Of a stretch of 6,422 nt of DNA, positions 1-6,422 are shown one piece after another. The notes below the pieces were generated by a model that did no database searches, was not told the origin of the DNA, and saw nothing but the letters and a program-made list of their open reading frames with translations. The first letter of the stretch is position 1. The number at the start of each line of letters is the position of its first letter. The position numbers and the translations under genes are program-made. Origin of the DNA: Bacteroidales bacterium (lineage in GTDB: Bacteria > Bacteroidota > Bacteroidia > Bacteroidales > UBA12481); NCBI GenBank assembly GCA_028707745.1, contig JAQWAJ010000106.1, positions 1 through 6,422 of the forward strand. The letters run 5' to 3'.

Positions 1-963
1 CCCATCGACCTGTCCGCAGATACCCCGAACCAGCTTGCCTTTGACTTGTTCCGACGGGGCCACGAGGATGTCACAGGTTGAGGTTCCAATAACCCTTAGT
101 AACGAATAGGCCTTGATCCCGCCTCCTACAGCTCCCATGTGGGCATCGAATGCTCCGGCCCCGACAGCTACCTGGCCTGTCAATCCGAGCTTTTCAGACC
201 ACTCCGGGGTGAGATATCCGACCTTGTGGTTTGCCGGATAGGTTTTCGTGAAAAGTCTTTTTCTGAAACCACTCAACAGAGGATCCAGCGCAGTCAGGAA
301 CTCTTCTGATGGCAATCCGTTGTAATCTTCATGCCACATGGCTTTGTGACCTGCGGCGCACCGACTCCGGATCATCTCCTCAGGAACGGTTTTACCGGTC
401 AGAATCGCAGGCATCCAGTCGCAGTGCTCCACCCATGAATAGGCTGCCTTTCTGACTGAGAGATCTTTCCTGAGTACATGAAGCGTTTTTGCCCATACCC
501 ATTCAGAGGAATAGATACCTCCTACATATTGTGAGTAGTTGACCGGCCATTTTGCACACAGACTATTGATCTCAGCGGCTTCAGCGATTGCGGTGTGATC
601 TTTCCAGAGAATGAACATCGCATTGGGATTATCACTGAATTCAGGCAGCAGGGCGAGGGGAGTGCCATTCCGGTCAACAAACACCGGAGTCGATCCGGTT
701 GTGTCGAACGATATCCCGGAAATCTTCCCGGCAGTACCTTCAGGGGTCGATTGTAAAGCAGACCTGACCACCCGGATCATCGAATCGAGATAATCCTGAG
801 GGTGTTGCCGGTACTGGTTCTTAACCGGATTGCAATATAATCCCTGGTTCCATCTGGGATAATTAGATACGGCACTGGATAATTCTTTGCCGTTTTCCGT
901 GTTGATGATCACCGCTCTTACGGAGTCTGTTCCGAAGTCTAAACCAATCACAAATTTTTCCAT
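1..963 (-). CDS. araB: Ribulokinase, N-terminal 321 residues (3' end outside window)
   Basis: This is an FGGY-family carbohydrate kinase that phosphorylates L-ribulose to L-ribulose 5-phosphate with ATP in the cytoplasm, the second step of L-arabinose catabolism. Reading from the ATG at 963-961, all 321 codons to the window edge are open. Visible family signatures are the N-terminal phosphate-binding strand IGLDFGTDSVRA (residues 6-17), YPRW (35-38), PEFSDNPNAMFILWKDHT (107-124), GGIYSSEW (148-155), AFDAHMGAVG (271-280, whose Asp273 is the expected catalytic base) and RVIGTSTCDIL followed by GICGQVDG (314-321). These blocks match my memory of E. coli AraB almost position for position. AraB is about 560 residues, so roughly 240 are missing beyond the left edge. 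The start is set by the position of the phosphate-binding loop. It is transcribed divergently from the GH109-like gene and has its own promoter candidate. Identification as ribulokinase rather than xylulokinase or another FGGY kinase is confident. Confidence 0.96.
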   Translation of the reverse strand, partial: MEKFVIGLDFGTDSVRAVIINTENGKELSSAVSNYPRWNQGLYCNPVKNQYRQHPQDYLDSMIRVVRSALQSTPEGTAGKISGISFDTTGSTPVFVDRNGTPLALLPEFSDNPNAMFILWKDHTAIAEAAEINSLCAKWPVNYSQYVGGIYSSEWVWAKTLHVLRKDLSVRKAAYSWVEHCDWMPAILTGKTVPEEMIRSRCAAGHKAMWHEDYNGLPSEEFLTALDPLLSGFRKRLFTKTYPANHKVGYLTPEWSEKLGLTGQVAVGAGAFDAHMGAVGGGIKAYSLLRVIGTSTCDILVAPSEQVKGKLVRGICGQVDG

Positions 964-983
964 GTCACAGTTTTTGTAATTGT

Positions 984-1016
984 TAAAACTACACTTTAAA
1001 ATAATTACCGCCAAAA
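984..1016 (-). promoter_or_regulatory. Candidate Bacteroidota promoter for araB
   Basis: Read on the minus strand, TTTTG (1016-1012) is followed after exactly 20 bases by TAGTTTTA (991-984). This fits the Bacteroidota -33/-7 pattern TTTG, 19-21 bases, TAnnTTTG, with only the last G of the -7 element changed. It leaves a leader of roughly 12-15 bases before the araB ATG at 963. A short imperfect palindrome (TTAAA, 7 bases, TTTAA at 983-999) covers the -7 element and could be an operator. Nothing in the window identifies a regulator. Confidence 0.5.
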
Positions 1017-1036
1017 GGTTTTATTGAAACTATCGG

Positions 1037-1068
1037 GTTGCAGAATCCGGAGGAAGGCCGTATTTTTA
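1037..1068 (+). promoter_or_regulatory. Candidate Bacteroidota promoter for the GH109-like gene
   Basis: GTTG (1037-1040) is followed after 20 bases by TATTTTTA (1061-1068), close to the phylum pattern TTTG, 19-21 bases, TAnnTTTG but with a weaker -33 element than the divergent araB promoter. Transcription would begin near 1075, leaving a leader under 20 bases before the ATG at 1093. Short leaders without a strong Shine-Dalgarno sequence are normal in this phylum. Confidence 0.35.
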
Positions 1069-1092
1069 GACCATTAACTAAAAAGAAACCAG

Positions 1093-2490
1093 ATGAAAGG
1101 ACATGTCGATCGCAGATCATTCCTGCGAATATCAGCGCTGACCGGTGCCTTTATGGGTATCCCGCAACTGATTAGTGCCAAAGGAACTCCGGATATCGAA
1201 GAGCTTATTGACCGTATATCCCAAACACCTGCAGCAACAGGTAAATCGGTGATCGGATTGACTGTTCCGCCGATCAAACAGGTACGGGTTGGGATCATCG
1301 GATTGGGTAATCGCGGATCTGGAATGACCACACTCGTTGACGCAGTCTGTCCTGATAAAGCTAAAATCGTTGCGATCTGTGATGTACAGGATAGATATGC
1401 CGACCGGACTTACGAAGCCCTGAAGAAAAGAGGGCAGAATCCGGCTGTATATAAGGGGAATCCGGATGCCTGGAAAGAATTGGTTGCCAGAGATGATATC
1501 GATCTGGTCATCATTTTTACCCATTGGGATATGCACGTTCCGATGGCTGTGGAAGCCATGCGCAAGGGAAAACATGTAGCTATTGAGGTTCCTGCAGCGA
1601 TAACTCTCGATGAATGCTGGCAGATGGTGAATACCGCTGAAGAGACACAACGGAATTGCATGATGCTCGAAAACTGCTGCTACGGCGAAGAAGAACTCTG
1701 GGTGCTGAATATGTCGAGGAAAGGTGTATTCGGTACGCTTACCTATGGAGAAGCTTCCTATATCCACAATCTGAGATCGATGCTGTTCGATGATTCTTAT
1801 TATCAGAAATGGAGAATCAGGCATAACCTGGTTCATGACGCCAATATCTATCCGACTCATGGATTGGGCCCAGTCACCCAATATATGAATATTGACCGCG
1901 GCGATCGTATGGAATACCTGGTTTCGCAGAGCTCGCTTCAGGCATCATACACAGAGTATTCGAAAACGGTGAGCCCGGATAATGAATTCTATAACCGCAC
2001 CGATTTCAAGCACGGTGATATGAATACCTGCCTGATCAAGACCAATAAGGGGAGAATGATTCACCTGTATCACGATATTGTCACTCCCAGGCCATATTCA
2101 CGCAAGAACTCCCTGGCAGGAACAAAAGCCTATCATGAAGGATATCCCAGCCGGCTTTGCATTGGGGATAAAGGACATGATTGGCTTAGCGATCAGGACT
2201 ACAAGCAATATAAGGACAAGTACAATCATCCGATCTGGACCAAACTGAAACCCGAGATCACGAAATACGGGGGGCATGGCGGGATGGATTTTGTAGAGAT
2301 TTATCGTCTGATCGACAACCTGAACCGGGGCGTTCAGCTGGATATGGATGTTTATGATGCAGCCGCCTGGAGTGTGGTTACTCCGATTTCGGAAATCTCG
2401 GTCGAACTGGGTTCGGTACCGGTTAAATTCCCGGATTTTACCCGCGGAAGATGGAAAGAAGAGCGGGAACTTCAAATACTGATCAGTTAA
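1093..2490 (+). CDS. Secreted GH109-like Gfo/Idh/MocA-fold protein (NAD-dependent glycosidase or oxidoreductase)
   Basis: The 465-residue protein starts with a twin-arginine-type export signal: RRSFLR at 7-12, a hydrophobic stretch to about 26, and a probable cut near ISA (27-29). There is no lipobox cysteine. A Rossmann domain follows, with the dinucleotide-binding loop GLGNRG (70-75) after RVGII, then CDVQDR (96-101) and the EVPAA segment (165-169). The middle part carries MMLENCCYGEEELWVLNM (190-207), YIHNLR (223-228) and NIYPTHGLGP (251-260). These blocks, with their Tyr/His pairs, are typical of family GH109, whose members (such as the Elizabethkingia alpha-N-acetylgalactosaminidase) use tightly bound NAD+ to cleave glycosides by oxidation, elimination and re-reduction. 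Export through Tat would suit a protein that folds around a cofactor in the cytoplasm (inference). ATG 1093 is chosen because it places the Arg pair at 7-8; an A-rich tract precedes it. The substrate is not predictable, and the family also holds uncharacterised oxidoreductases. It is divergent from araB with nothing co-directional and intact downstream. Confidence 0.85.
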   Translation: MKGHVDRRSFLRISALTGAFMGIPQLISAKGTPDIEELIDRISQTPAATGKSVIGLTVPPIKQVRVGIIGLGNRGSGMTTLVDAVCPDKAKIVAICDVQDRYADRTYEALKKRGQNPAVYKGNPDAWKELVARDDIDLVIIFTHWDMHVPMAVEAMRKGKHVAIEVPAAITLDECWQMVNTAEETQRNCMMLENCCYGEEELWVLNMSRKGVFGTLTYGEASYIHNLRSMLFDDSYYQKWRIRHNLVHDANIYPTHGLGPVTQYMNIDRGDRMEYLVSQSSLQASYTEYSKTVSPDNEFYNRTDFKHGDMNTCLIKTNKGRMIHLYHDIVTPRPYSRKNSLAGTKAYHEGYPSRLCIGDKGHDWLSDQDYKQYKDKYNHPIWTKLKPEITKYGGHGGMDFVEIYRLIDNLNRGVQLDMDVYDAAAWSVVTPISEISVELGSVPVKFPDFTRGRWKEERELQILIS

Positions 2491-2572
2491 GGTCCCTTTT
2501 TTTTACTGTTTACAGTCCGGGTGCATTAGCCTGTTAATTGCTATCTTTCATTTTGAAGAAGCCGGCATTTTT

Positions 2573-2871
2573 TTGTGGAATGAGAGTGATGCCAACATAT
2601 TTCCGGTTGGCCTCAATGCGGTTCAGGGGTCCGCGATAAACTTCAGGACAACGGTTAATAATCTTCGGTCGGGAATCAAGGTGTTCCTTGAAGATAAACT
2701 GACTGGCCAGTTCAACAGGCTGGATGAAACAGGAAGTGTTTACAGCCTGGTACTGAATACAGCCAGTCATGGCACCGGGCGTTTTTTATCTATACCACTC
2801 AACGTTTTTTGGGAATTGACGATGAACAGACTGGCGCAAATAAGTTGATCTCAATGCCTTCGAAAAACTAA
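2573..2871 (+). pseudogene. Remnant of the C-terminal region of a type IX-secreted protein
   Basis: The frame from 2573 (a TTG, probably not a real start) reads FPVGLNAVQGSAINFRTTVN, then VFLEDKLTGQFNRLDE and a segment ending GTGRF. This beta-rich pattern is typical of the region just before the C-terminal sorting domain of large Bacteroidota secreted or surface proteins. At the T6 run 2782-2787 the sensible reading moves to another frame and continues as FIYTTQRFLGIDDEQTGANK before a TAA at 2869-2871. One extra T (T7 instead of T6) would join the two. After that TAA the same frame stays open to a TGA at 2953-2955 as IRIMGRVNTYFYDQ..., which could be the worn start of the sorting domain itself. 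No body of the gene, signal peptide or credible start is present upstream; 2491-2572 holds nothing recognisable. The original cargo function cannot be told. Confidence 0.6.
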
Positions 2872-2951
2872 ATCCGGATTATGGGTCGGGTAAATACCTA
2901 TTTTTATGACCAAACCAACCATGGTGCCAGTTTGCAAACGATCGTTTTCGT

Positions 2952-3829
2952 ATGACAAATTCAGAAGCTCTTTTTTTATCGGTAAGTGCCTTACGCTAGA
3001 CTATTATCCGGATAGAGTTGAATCCGTTAAGGAGCAAATTGAATCGGGTTATGCCGATTGGGAGCAAATTGTTTGGGTAAGTACGAGCCATATGGTGTTT
3101 CCTGCATTACACCTCAACCTGAAAAGGACCGGACTTTTACCTCTTCTACCCCTTGAGCTGGTGGAATATATGGTGGAGCTGACCTCGGATAATCGCGAAC
3201 TCAATCTGCGGATGATTGCGCAGGCTCATGAGATTACAAGGTTACTCAACCTTCATGATATCAGTCCGGTTTATCTGAAAGGTTGCTGGCACATGCTCGA
3301 TGGATTATTCCGGGATATCGCCGAAAGGATGATGGGAGACATCGATATTCTGGTGAAAGATAAGGATATGGTCAGGGCGGTTGAAATCCTGATGCAGGCC
3401 GGCTATCAGTCAAGGACAAAAATGGATCCCTATTTATCGTTGCGGCAATGTTATGATCTGTTTCTGCTGTCGCAACGAGAAAATCCATATCAGGCTATTC
3501 AAAAATTCGGGAAGTTTTTTCTCCGGATGAACACAAATATTGCAACCGCCAGTTTTATTCTTGATAGCCAAGAGAGTTTGCCGTATAAATGAACCTTTCT
3601 GACAAGTTTATATATGATCAGGATGAAACTGAAAATCAAGCATTCCTGGTGGGCACGTGTTTCTTATACATGCCTGTTCCTGTCAAAGAAACTCCTTCAT
3701 TATCCTAAAGAGGTGTTTCGCGCTATTTTCATTAAAGGGGTAAGGGACTCACTTTTCAGGCGCTTGCGTGATCCGAAATGGTATCAGGCACACTGGGAGA
3801 CTTACCGAAGAGCTTTCAGTAAGAAATAG
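2952..3829 (+). pseudogene. Broken nucleotidyltransferase-like gene (uncharacterised NTase family, PF14907-like)
   Basis: The product resembles the large, uncharacterised nucleotidyltransferase family of Bacteroidota and other phyla. Visible signs are the helical N-terminal part with DWEQIVWVSTSHMVFPAL, the segment ISPVYLKG, the core metal-binding motif RMMGDIDILV (GDID at 3335-3346), and the later SLRQCYDLFLLSQR block. The C-terminal tail ends KWYQAHWETYRRAFSKK. Three lesions are apparent. The likely true N-terminus, MTNSEALFLSVSALR from ATG 2952, is one frame off the rest; one extra C near 2994-2998 would restore it. About 175 codons in, the sequence passes from the GYQ segment straight to SLRQCYDLF, without the His-rich central part I expect in the family, so an in-frame deletion near 3420-3435 is inferred. 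TGA at 3590-3592 then interrupts the frame, which stays open beyond it to TAG 3829. An open frame from ATG 2906 (228 codons) also exists, but its first 30 residues look like out-of-frame reading. The family's substrate is unknown. Confidence 0.65.
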
Positions 3830-3842
3830 TGAATGCAGGTCA

Positions 3843-5273
3843 CTACAGGCTTTTAATCTCAGAGATTAGTTTTTGTAGGCTTTCTTTTGCGTTTCCGAAA
3901 AGCATTCTGGTATTATCGTTGTAGAACAGGAAGTTTTCGATGGCCGCATAACCTTTTCCCATTCCGCGCTTCATGACGATGACATTTTTGGCTTCCCAAA
4001 CCCGGACAACCGGCATGCCATAAATCGGGCTGGAAGGATCATCAACAGCTGCAGGATTGACTACATCGTTAGCTCCGATGACGACCACAACATCCACGTT
4101 CGGCATATCTTCATTAATTTCATCACTTTCGCTCAACCTGTCGTAAGGCACATCTGCCTCAGCCAGAAGAACATTCATGTGCCCCGGCATGCGTCCGGCA
4201 ACCGGATGAATGGCATATCTGACATTGACTCCTTTTTCATCGAGCATTTTTTCCATCTCGTGACAAAGGTGCTGAGCCTGAGCAACGGCAAGTCCGTAGC
4301 CCGGCACAATGACTACTTTCTGGCTGTAGCTCAATAATACGGCTGCATCGCTGACACTGATCTCCTTAATATTTCCGGCTACCTTATCCAATCCTGCACC
4401 TCCGCCTCCGAAAGCTCCGACCAACACATTCAGGAGCGATCGGTTCATGGCTTTGCACATCAGGATAGTCAGGATGGTACCGGCCGATCCGACCAGGATT
4501 CCTCCGGTGAGCATTACCTGGTTATCATAGAGGAAACCACCCATAGCCGCTGCAACTCCGGTGAAAGAGTTAAGCAGGGATATCACTACCGGCATGTCGG
4601 CACCGCCGATCGGAATGACGAAAGTGACACCGTAGATCAATGATAAACCCAGCAGTACATAGGCCATCCACGATATATTCTCCAGATGGATATTCTTCTG
4701 AGTCAGGATGAATACAGTGAATGCTAAGATGCCCGCCATGAATGTCAGATTGACAACGCGCATGAATTTCAGTTTCGGATCGCCGATCTTTTCCGCCAGT
4801 TTTCCGAAGGCGATCATACTGCCGGCAAACGACACACTTCCTATGATCAATCCGAGGAGAATGGCAATGGCATGTCCGTTCATCATGCCGGTTCTGGCGA
4901 TCAGATCGGGATTCATCCGGGGAAACTCCATCAGGGAGATCAATGCCGCTGCGGCACCGCCCATTCCGTTAAAAAACGATACCAATTGAGGCATGGCGGT
5001 CATCTTTACTTTCACGGCAATCGTCCAGCCAATGAATGTACCGATGCTTATTGCCAGGAGAATCAGTCCGATATGACCGATGGGCTGACCATCCTTTTTA
5101 TGAAACAGAATGGTGCATATAATGGCCATGATCATGCCGGCTGCTGACAGAATGTTGCCGCGCCGGGCGGTTTCGGGATGGCTGAGTTTCTTTAATCCGA
5201 GTATAAACAGTACCGATGCAATCAGATAGATCAATTCCAGTACTGATAATCCAGTAGGTATATTTTGCAGCAT
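3843..5273 (-). CDS. pntB: NAD(P)+ transhydrogenase, beta subunit
   Basis: This is the NADP(H)-binding and main membrane subunit of the proton-translocating transhydrogenase, which transfers hydride from NADH to NADP+ using the proton-motive force. The 476 residues compare with 462 in E. coli. About nine hydrophobic helices fill residues 10-275. The soluble NADP-binding domain III follows from about 300, with VPGYGLAVAQAQ (323-334), the RYAIHPVAGRMPGHMNVLLA segment (352-371), DEINED (384-389), VIGANDVVNP (398-407) and KRGMGKGYAAIENFLF (435-450). In the membrane part, GGADMPVVISLLNSFTG (223-239) keeps the Asn matching E. coli beta-Asn222 (here Asn235). The E. coli proton-channel His91 is Asn102 here, in MPQLVSFFNGMGG. 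The ATG at 5273 lies 2 bases after the pntAB stop, so the two are probably translationally coupled. The 3' end faces the broken nucleotidyltransferase gene across 13 bases, with no clear terminator. All diagnostic residues of domain III are present, so it looks functional. Confidence 0.97.
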   Translation of the reverse strand: MLQNIPTGLSVLELIYLIASVLFILGLKKLSHPETARRGNILSAAGMIMAIICTILFHKKDGQPIGHIGLILLAISIGTFIGWTIAVKVKMTAMPQLVSFFNGMGGAAAALISLMEFPRMNPDLIARTGMMNGHAIAILLGLIIGSVSFAGSMIAFGKLAEKIGDPKLKFMRVVNLTFMAGILAFTVFILTQKNIHLENISWMAYVLLGLSLIYGVTFVIPIGGADMPVVISLLNSFTGVAAAMGGFLYDNQVMLTGGILVGSAGTILTILMCKAMNRSLLNVLVGAFGGGGAGLDKVAGNIKEISVSDAAVLLSYSQKVVIVPGYGLAVAQAQHLCHEMEKMLDEKGVNVRYAIHPVAGRMPGHMNVLLAEADVPYDRLSESDEINEDMPNVDVVVVIGANDVVNPAAVDDPSSPIYGMPVVRVWEAKNVIVMKRGMGKGYAAIENFLFYNDNTRMLFGNAKESLQKLISEIKSL

Positions 5274-5275
5274 GG

Positions 5276-5578
5276 TTATTTCTTCTTTTTAAACATTTCG
5301 AGCATCCGGTCGGTGACCACAAATCCGCCGACCACGTTCAGCGTTCCCAGAACGACAGCCAGAAATCCCAGAGTAAGCGAAGCGGTGGTATCGGCATGGC
5401 CCATCACGATGATCGCTCCGATGATCACCACTCCATGGATGGCATTGGCACCCGACATCAGCGGGGTATGAAGGATAGCCGGCACATGTGAGATTACCTC
5501 GATTCCCAGAAGTATGGAAAGCGCGATTATGAAAATAGCTTCCTTATGAACATAGATAAAGCTGAGTATTTCTTGCAT
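5276..5578 (-). CDS. pntAB: NAD(P)+ transhydrogenase, small membrane subunit alpha-2
   Basis: This 100-residue protein corresponds to the C-terminal membrane part of the fused E. coli PntA and is a separate subunit in the Rhodospirillum/Thermus arrangement. It shows three hydrophobic helices at roughly residues 13-30, 45-60 and 68-88, and a lysine-rich C-terminus ending FKKKK. The conserved HTPLMSGANAIHGVV block (37-51) lies between the first helix and into the second. His48 in AIHGVV matches the position of Thermus alpha-2 His42, where the E. coli protein has Ser. Together with PntB it forms the proton-conducting membrane domain. The ATG at 5578 is 11 bases after the pntAA stop, and the stop is 2 bases before the pntB ATG, so the three genes form one operon. 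Length and motif content are normal for the family. Confidence 0.95.
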   Translation of the reverse strand: MQEILSFIYVHKEAIFIIALSILLGIEVISHVPAILHTPLMSGANAIHGVVIIGAIIVMGHADTTASLTLGFLAVVLGTLNVVGGFVVTDRMLEMFKKKK

Positions 5579-5589
5579 AGCTCAAAAAT

Positions 5590-6422
5590 TTAGGAAAACA
5601 AACTTTTTACCCGGTCATTGATGACCTCTCCACCATGGGTAACACAGGTGCCCTTTACCAGATCGTCGCTAAAATCCAGATTCAGACCGCCTTCAGCGGA
5701 TATGATCAGGCTCATGAAATTGATCGTGTTTTTACCCAGCATTTTACTGGCGTCCTTGGCAATTGTTGAAGGATAATCGGATTTTCCGATGATTGTTACC
5801 CCATGATAATCAATGGTTTCTCCGTTAACGGTTAATTCACAGTTACCACCTGTCGAAGCGGCAATATCCACGATCACAGATCCTGGTTTCATCTGTTCAA
5901 CGGTACTCTTCATCAGCAGCCTGGGCGCCGGTTTTCCCGGGATCTGGGCGGTTGTGATGATCACATCACTTTTAATGGCATGATCATGTAAAGCCTGCCT
6001 CTGTTTTGCCTGATAATCTTCGGATTGCTCTACGGCATATCCTCCTGCTGACCGGTCATCCAGGGCGCCTTCAACCTCAATGAATTTGGCACCGAGACTT
6101 TCGACCTCTTCTTTAACGGCAGTTCTGACATCAAAAGCTTCGACTCTGGCGCCCAGCTTTCTCGAAGTGGCAATGGCCTGTAAACCGGCAACTCCGGCTC
6201 CGATGATCATCACTTTGGCCGGGGTTATGGTGCCGGCGGCTGTCATAAACATCGGGAAAAAGGTAGGCAGATGCATGGCGGCATCGAGAACGGCGCGATA
6301 TCCTGCAGCGGTGGCTTGCGAGGAGAGTATGTCCATCGCCTGGGCACGGCTGGTTCGTGGAATGATATCCAGACTGAAGGAGGTAAGTTTTTTATCTACG
6401 AACTGCTGAACCAGTTCGGTGT
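5590..6422 (-). CDS. pntAA: NAD(P)+ transhydrogenase, alpha-1 NAD-binding subunit (5' end outside window)
   Basis: This is the soluble NAD(H)-binding domain I of the transhydrogenase, related to alanine dehydrogenase, which sits on the cytoplasmic face of the membrane subunits. The frame is open from the right window edge through 276 residues; family members are about 365-385 long, so roughly 100 N-terminal residues lie outside. An internal ATG at 6336 is not the start, because the upstream codons encode conserved sequence (LDIIPRTSRAQAMDILSSQA). Other signatures in order are the AGYRAV segment, the dinucleotide loop IIGAGVAGLQAIATSRKLGA (73-92 of the visible part) followed by the acidic strand end VEAFDVR, the GGYAVEQSEDYQAKQ mobile-loop region, TTAQIPGKPAPRL, GSVIVDIAASTGGNCELT, and near the C-terminus SDYPSTIAKDASKMLGKNTI. 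It is the first gene of the pntAA-pntAB-pntB operon seen here; the promoter is outside the window. No lesions are seen. Confidence 0.96.
   Translation of the reverse strand, partial: TELVQQFVDKKLTSFSLDIIPRTSRAQAMDILSSQATAAGYRAVLDAAMHLPTFFPMFMTAAGTITPAKVMIIGAGVAGLQAIATSRKLGARVEAFDVRTAVKEEVESLGAKFIEVEGALDDRSAGGYAVEQSEDYQAKQRQALHDHAIKSDVIITTAQIPGKPAPRLLMKSTVEQMKPGSVIVDIAASTGGNCELTVNGETIDYHGVTIIGKSDYPSTIAKDASKMLGKNTINFMSLIISAEGGLNLDFSDDLVKGTCVTHGGEVINDRVKSLFS

Noticed and set aside
611..793. A 60-codon plus-strand frame opposite araB
   Set aside because: Antisense shadow of strongly conserved ribulokinase sequence.
1132..1881. A 249-codon open frame on the minus strand opposite the GH109-like gene
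   Set aside because: It lies wholly antisense to a well-supported coding sequence, is rich in Ile, Ser, His and Arg as expected from a complementary frame, and shows no recognisable domain.
2478..2516. Possible terminator after the GH109-like gene: perfect palindrome ACTGATCAGT over the stop codon, a T8 run at 2497-2504 and ACTG-TTTA-CAGT at 2505-2516
   Set aside because: The first palindrome has no loop, the second has only four stem pairs and lies after the T run, so neither makes a standard intrinsic terminator.
2534..2770. A 78-codon minus-strand frame opposite the secreted-protein remnant
   Set aside because: No motif or plausible start signal; the plus-strand reading has a family pattern and this one does not.
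2573..2848. The 91-codon frame as an intact small gene
   Set aside because: It starts at a TTG without a ribosome binding site, its sequence is the middle of a larger domain, and the sensible reading leaves this frame at the T run before the stop.
3829..3843. GTGA-ATGCAGG-TCAC hairpin between the convergent gene ends
   Set aside because: A stem of only four pairs with no T run on either strand is not enough for a bidirectional terminator.
4708..5471. Three plus-strand frames (4708-4989, 4872-5147, 5265-5471) opposite pntB and pntAB
   Set aside because: Each is antisense to well-conserved transhydrogenase sequence, with low-complexity composition and no motifs.
1..6422. A novel defence, mobile or biosynthetic system
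   Set aside because: All intact genes belong to known families, and the only unexplained stretch (2491-3842) is accounted for by two decaying remnants; no integrase, terminal repeats, CRISPR-like repeats or clustered unknown genes were seen. The lone nucleotidyltransferase remnant lacks a partner gene that would suggest a toxin-antitoxin pair.

Overview
The window most likely comes from a Bacteroidota chromosome, probably of the Bacteroidales/Marinilabiliales kind. This rests on three things: promoter elements close to the phylum-specific pattern (TTTG, about 20 bases, TAnnTTTG), start codons preceded by A-rich tracts rather than strong Shine-Dalgarno sequences, and the remnant of a C-terminal region typical of type IX-secreted proteins. 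Base composition is moderate by eye. No rRNA, tRNA, CRISPR array, insertion sequence or phage gene was seen.

Left part (1-2490): two divergent genes share a 129-base intergenic region. On the minus strand is the N-terminal 321 residues of a ribulokinase (araB, L-arabinose catabolism), which runs off the left edge. On the plus strand is a complete 465-residue secreted Gfo/Idh/MocA-fold protein that strongly resembles the NAD+-dependent glycosidases of family GH109. Each gene has a plausible Bacteroidota-type promoter in the shared region.

Middle part (2491-3842): this stretch looks like a gene graveyard. The first remnant is the tail of a type IX-secreted protein, frameshifted in a T run and without the body of its gene. 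The second is a nucleotidyltransferase-like gene with three apparent lesions: a one-base frameshift near the start, an internal deletion and an in-frame TGA. The end of the first overlaps the inferred start of the second by four bases (ATGA).

Right part (3843-6422): a minus-strand operon encodes the three-subunit proton-translocating NAD(P)+ transhydrogenase, in the order pntAA (5' end outside the window), pntAB, pntB. The genes are 11 and 2 bases apart. Together they make the membrane enzyme that couples hydride transfer between NADH and NADP+ to proton movement and supplies NADPH. The proton-channel histidine of the E. coli beta subunit is replaced by Asn here, while the small subunit carries a histidine at the position used in the Thermus enzyme.

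I found no convincing undescribed multi-gene system. The points most worth a second look are the His/Asn exchange in the transhydrogenase, the decaying gene pair, and the pairing of a GH109-like protein with an arabinose gene.
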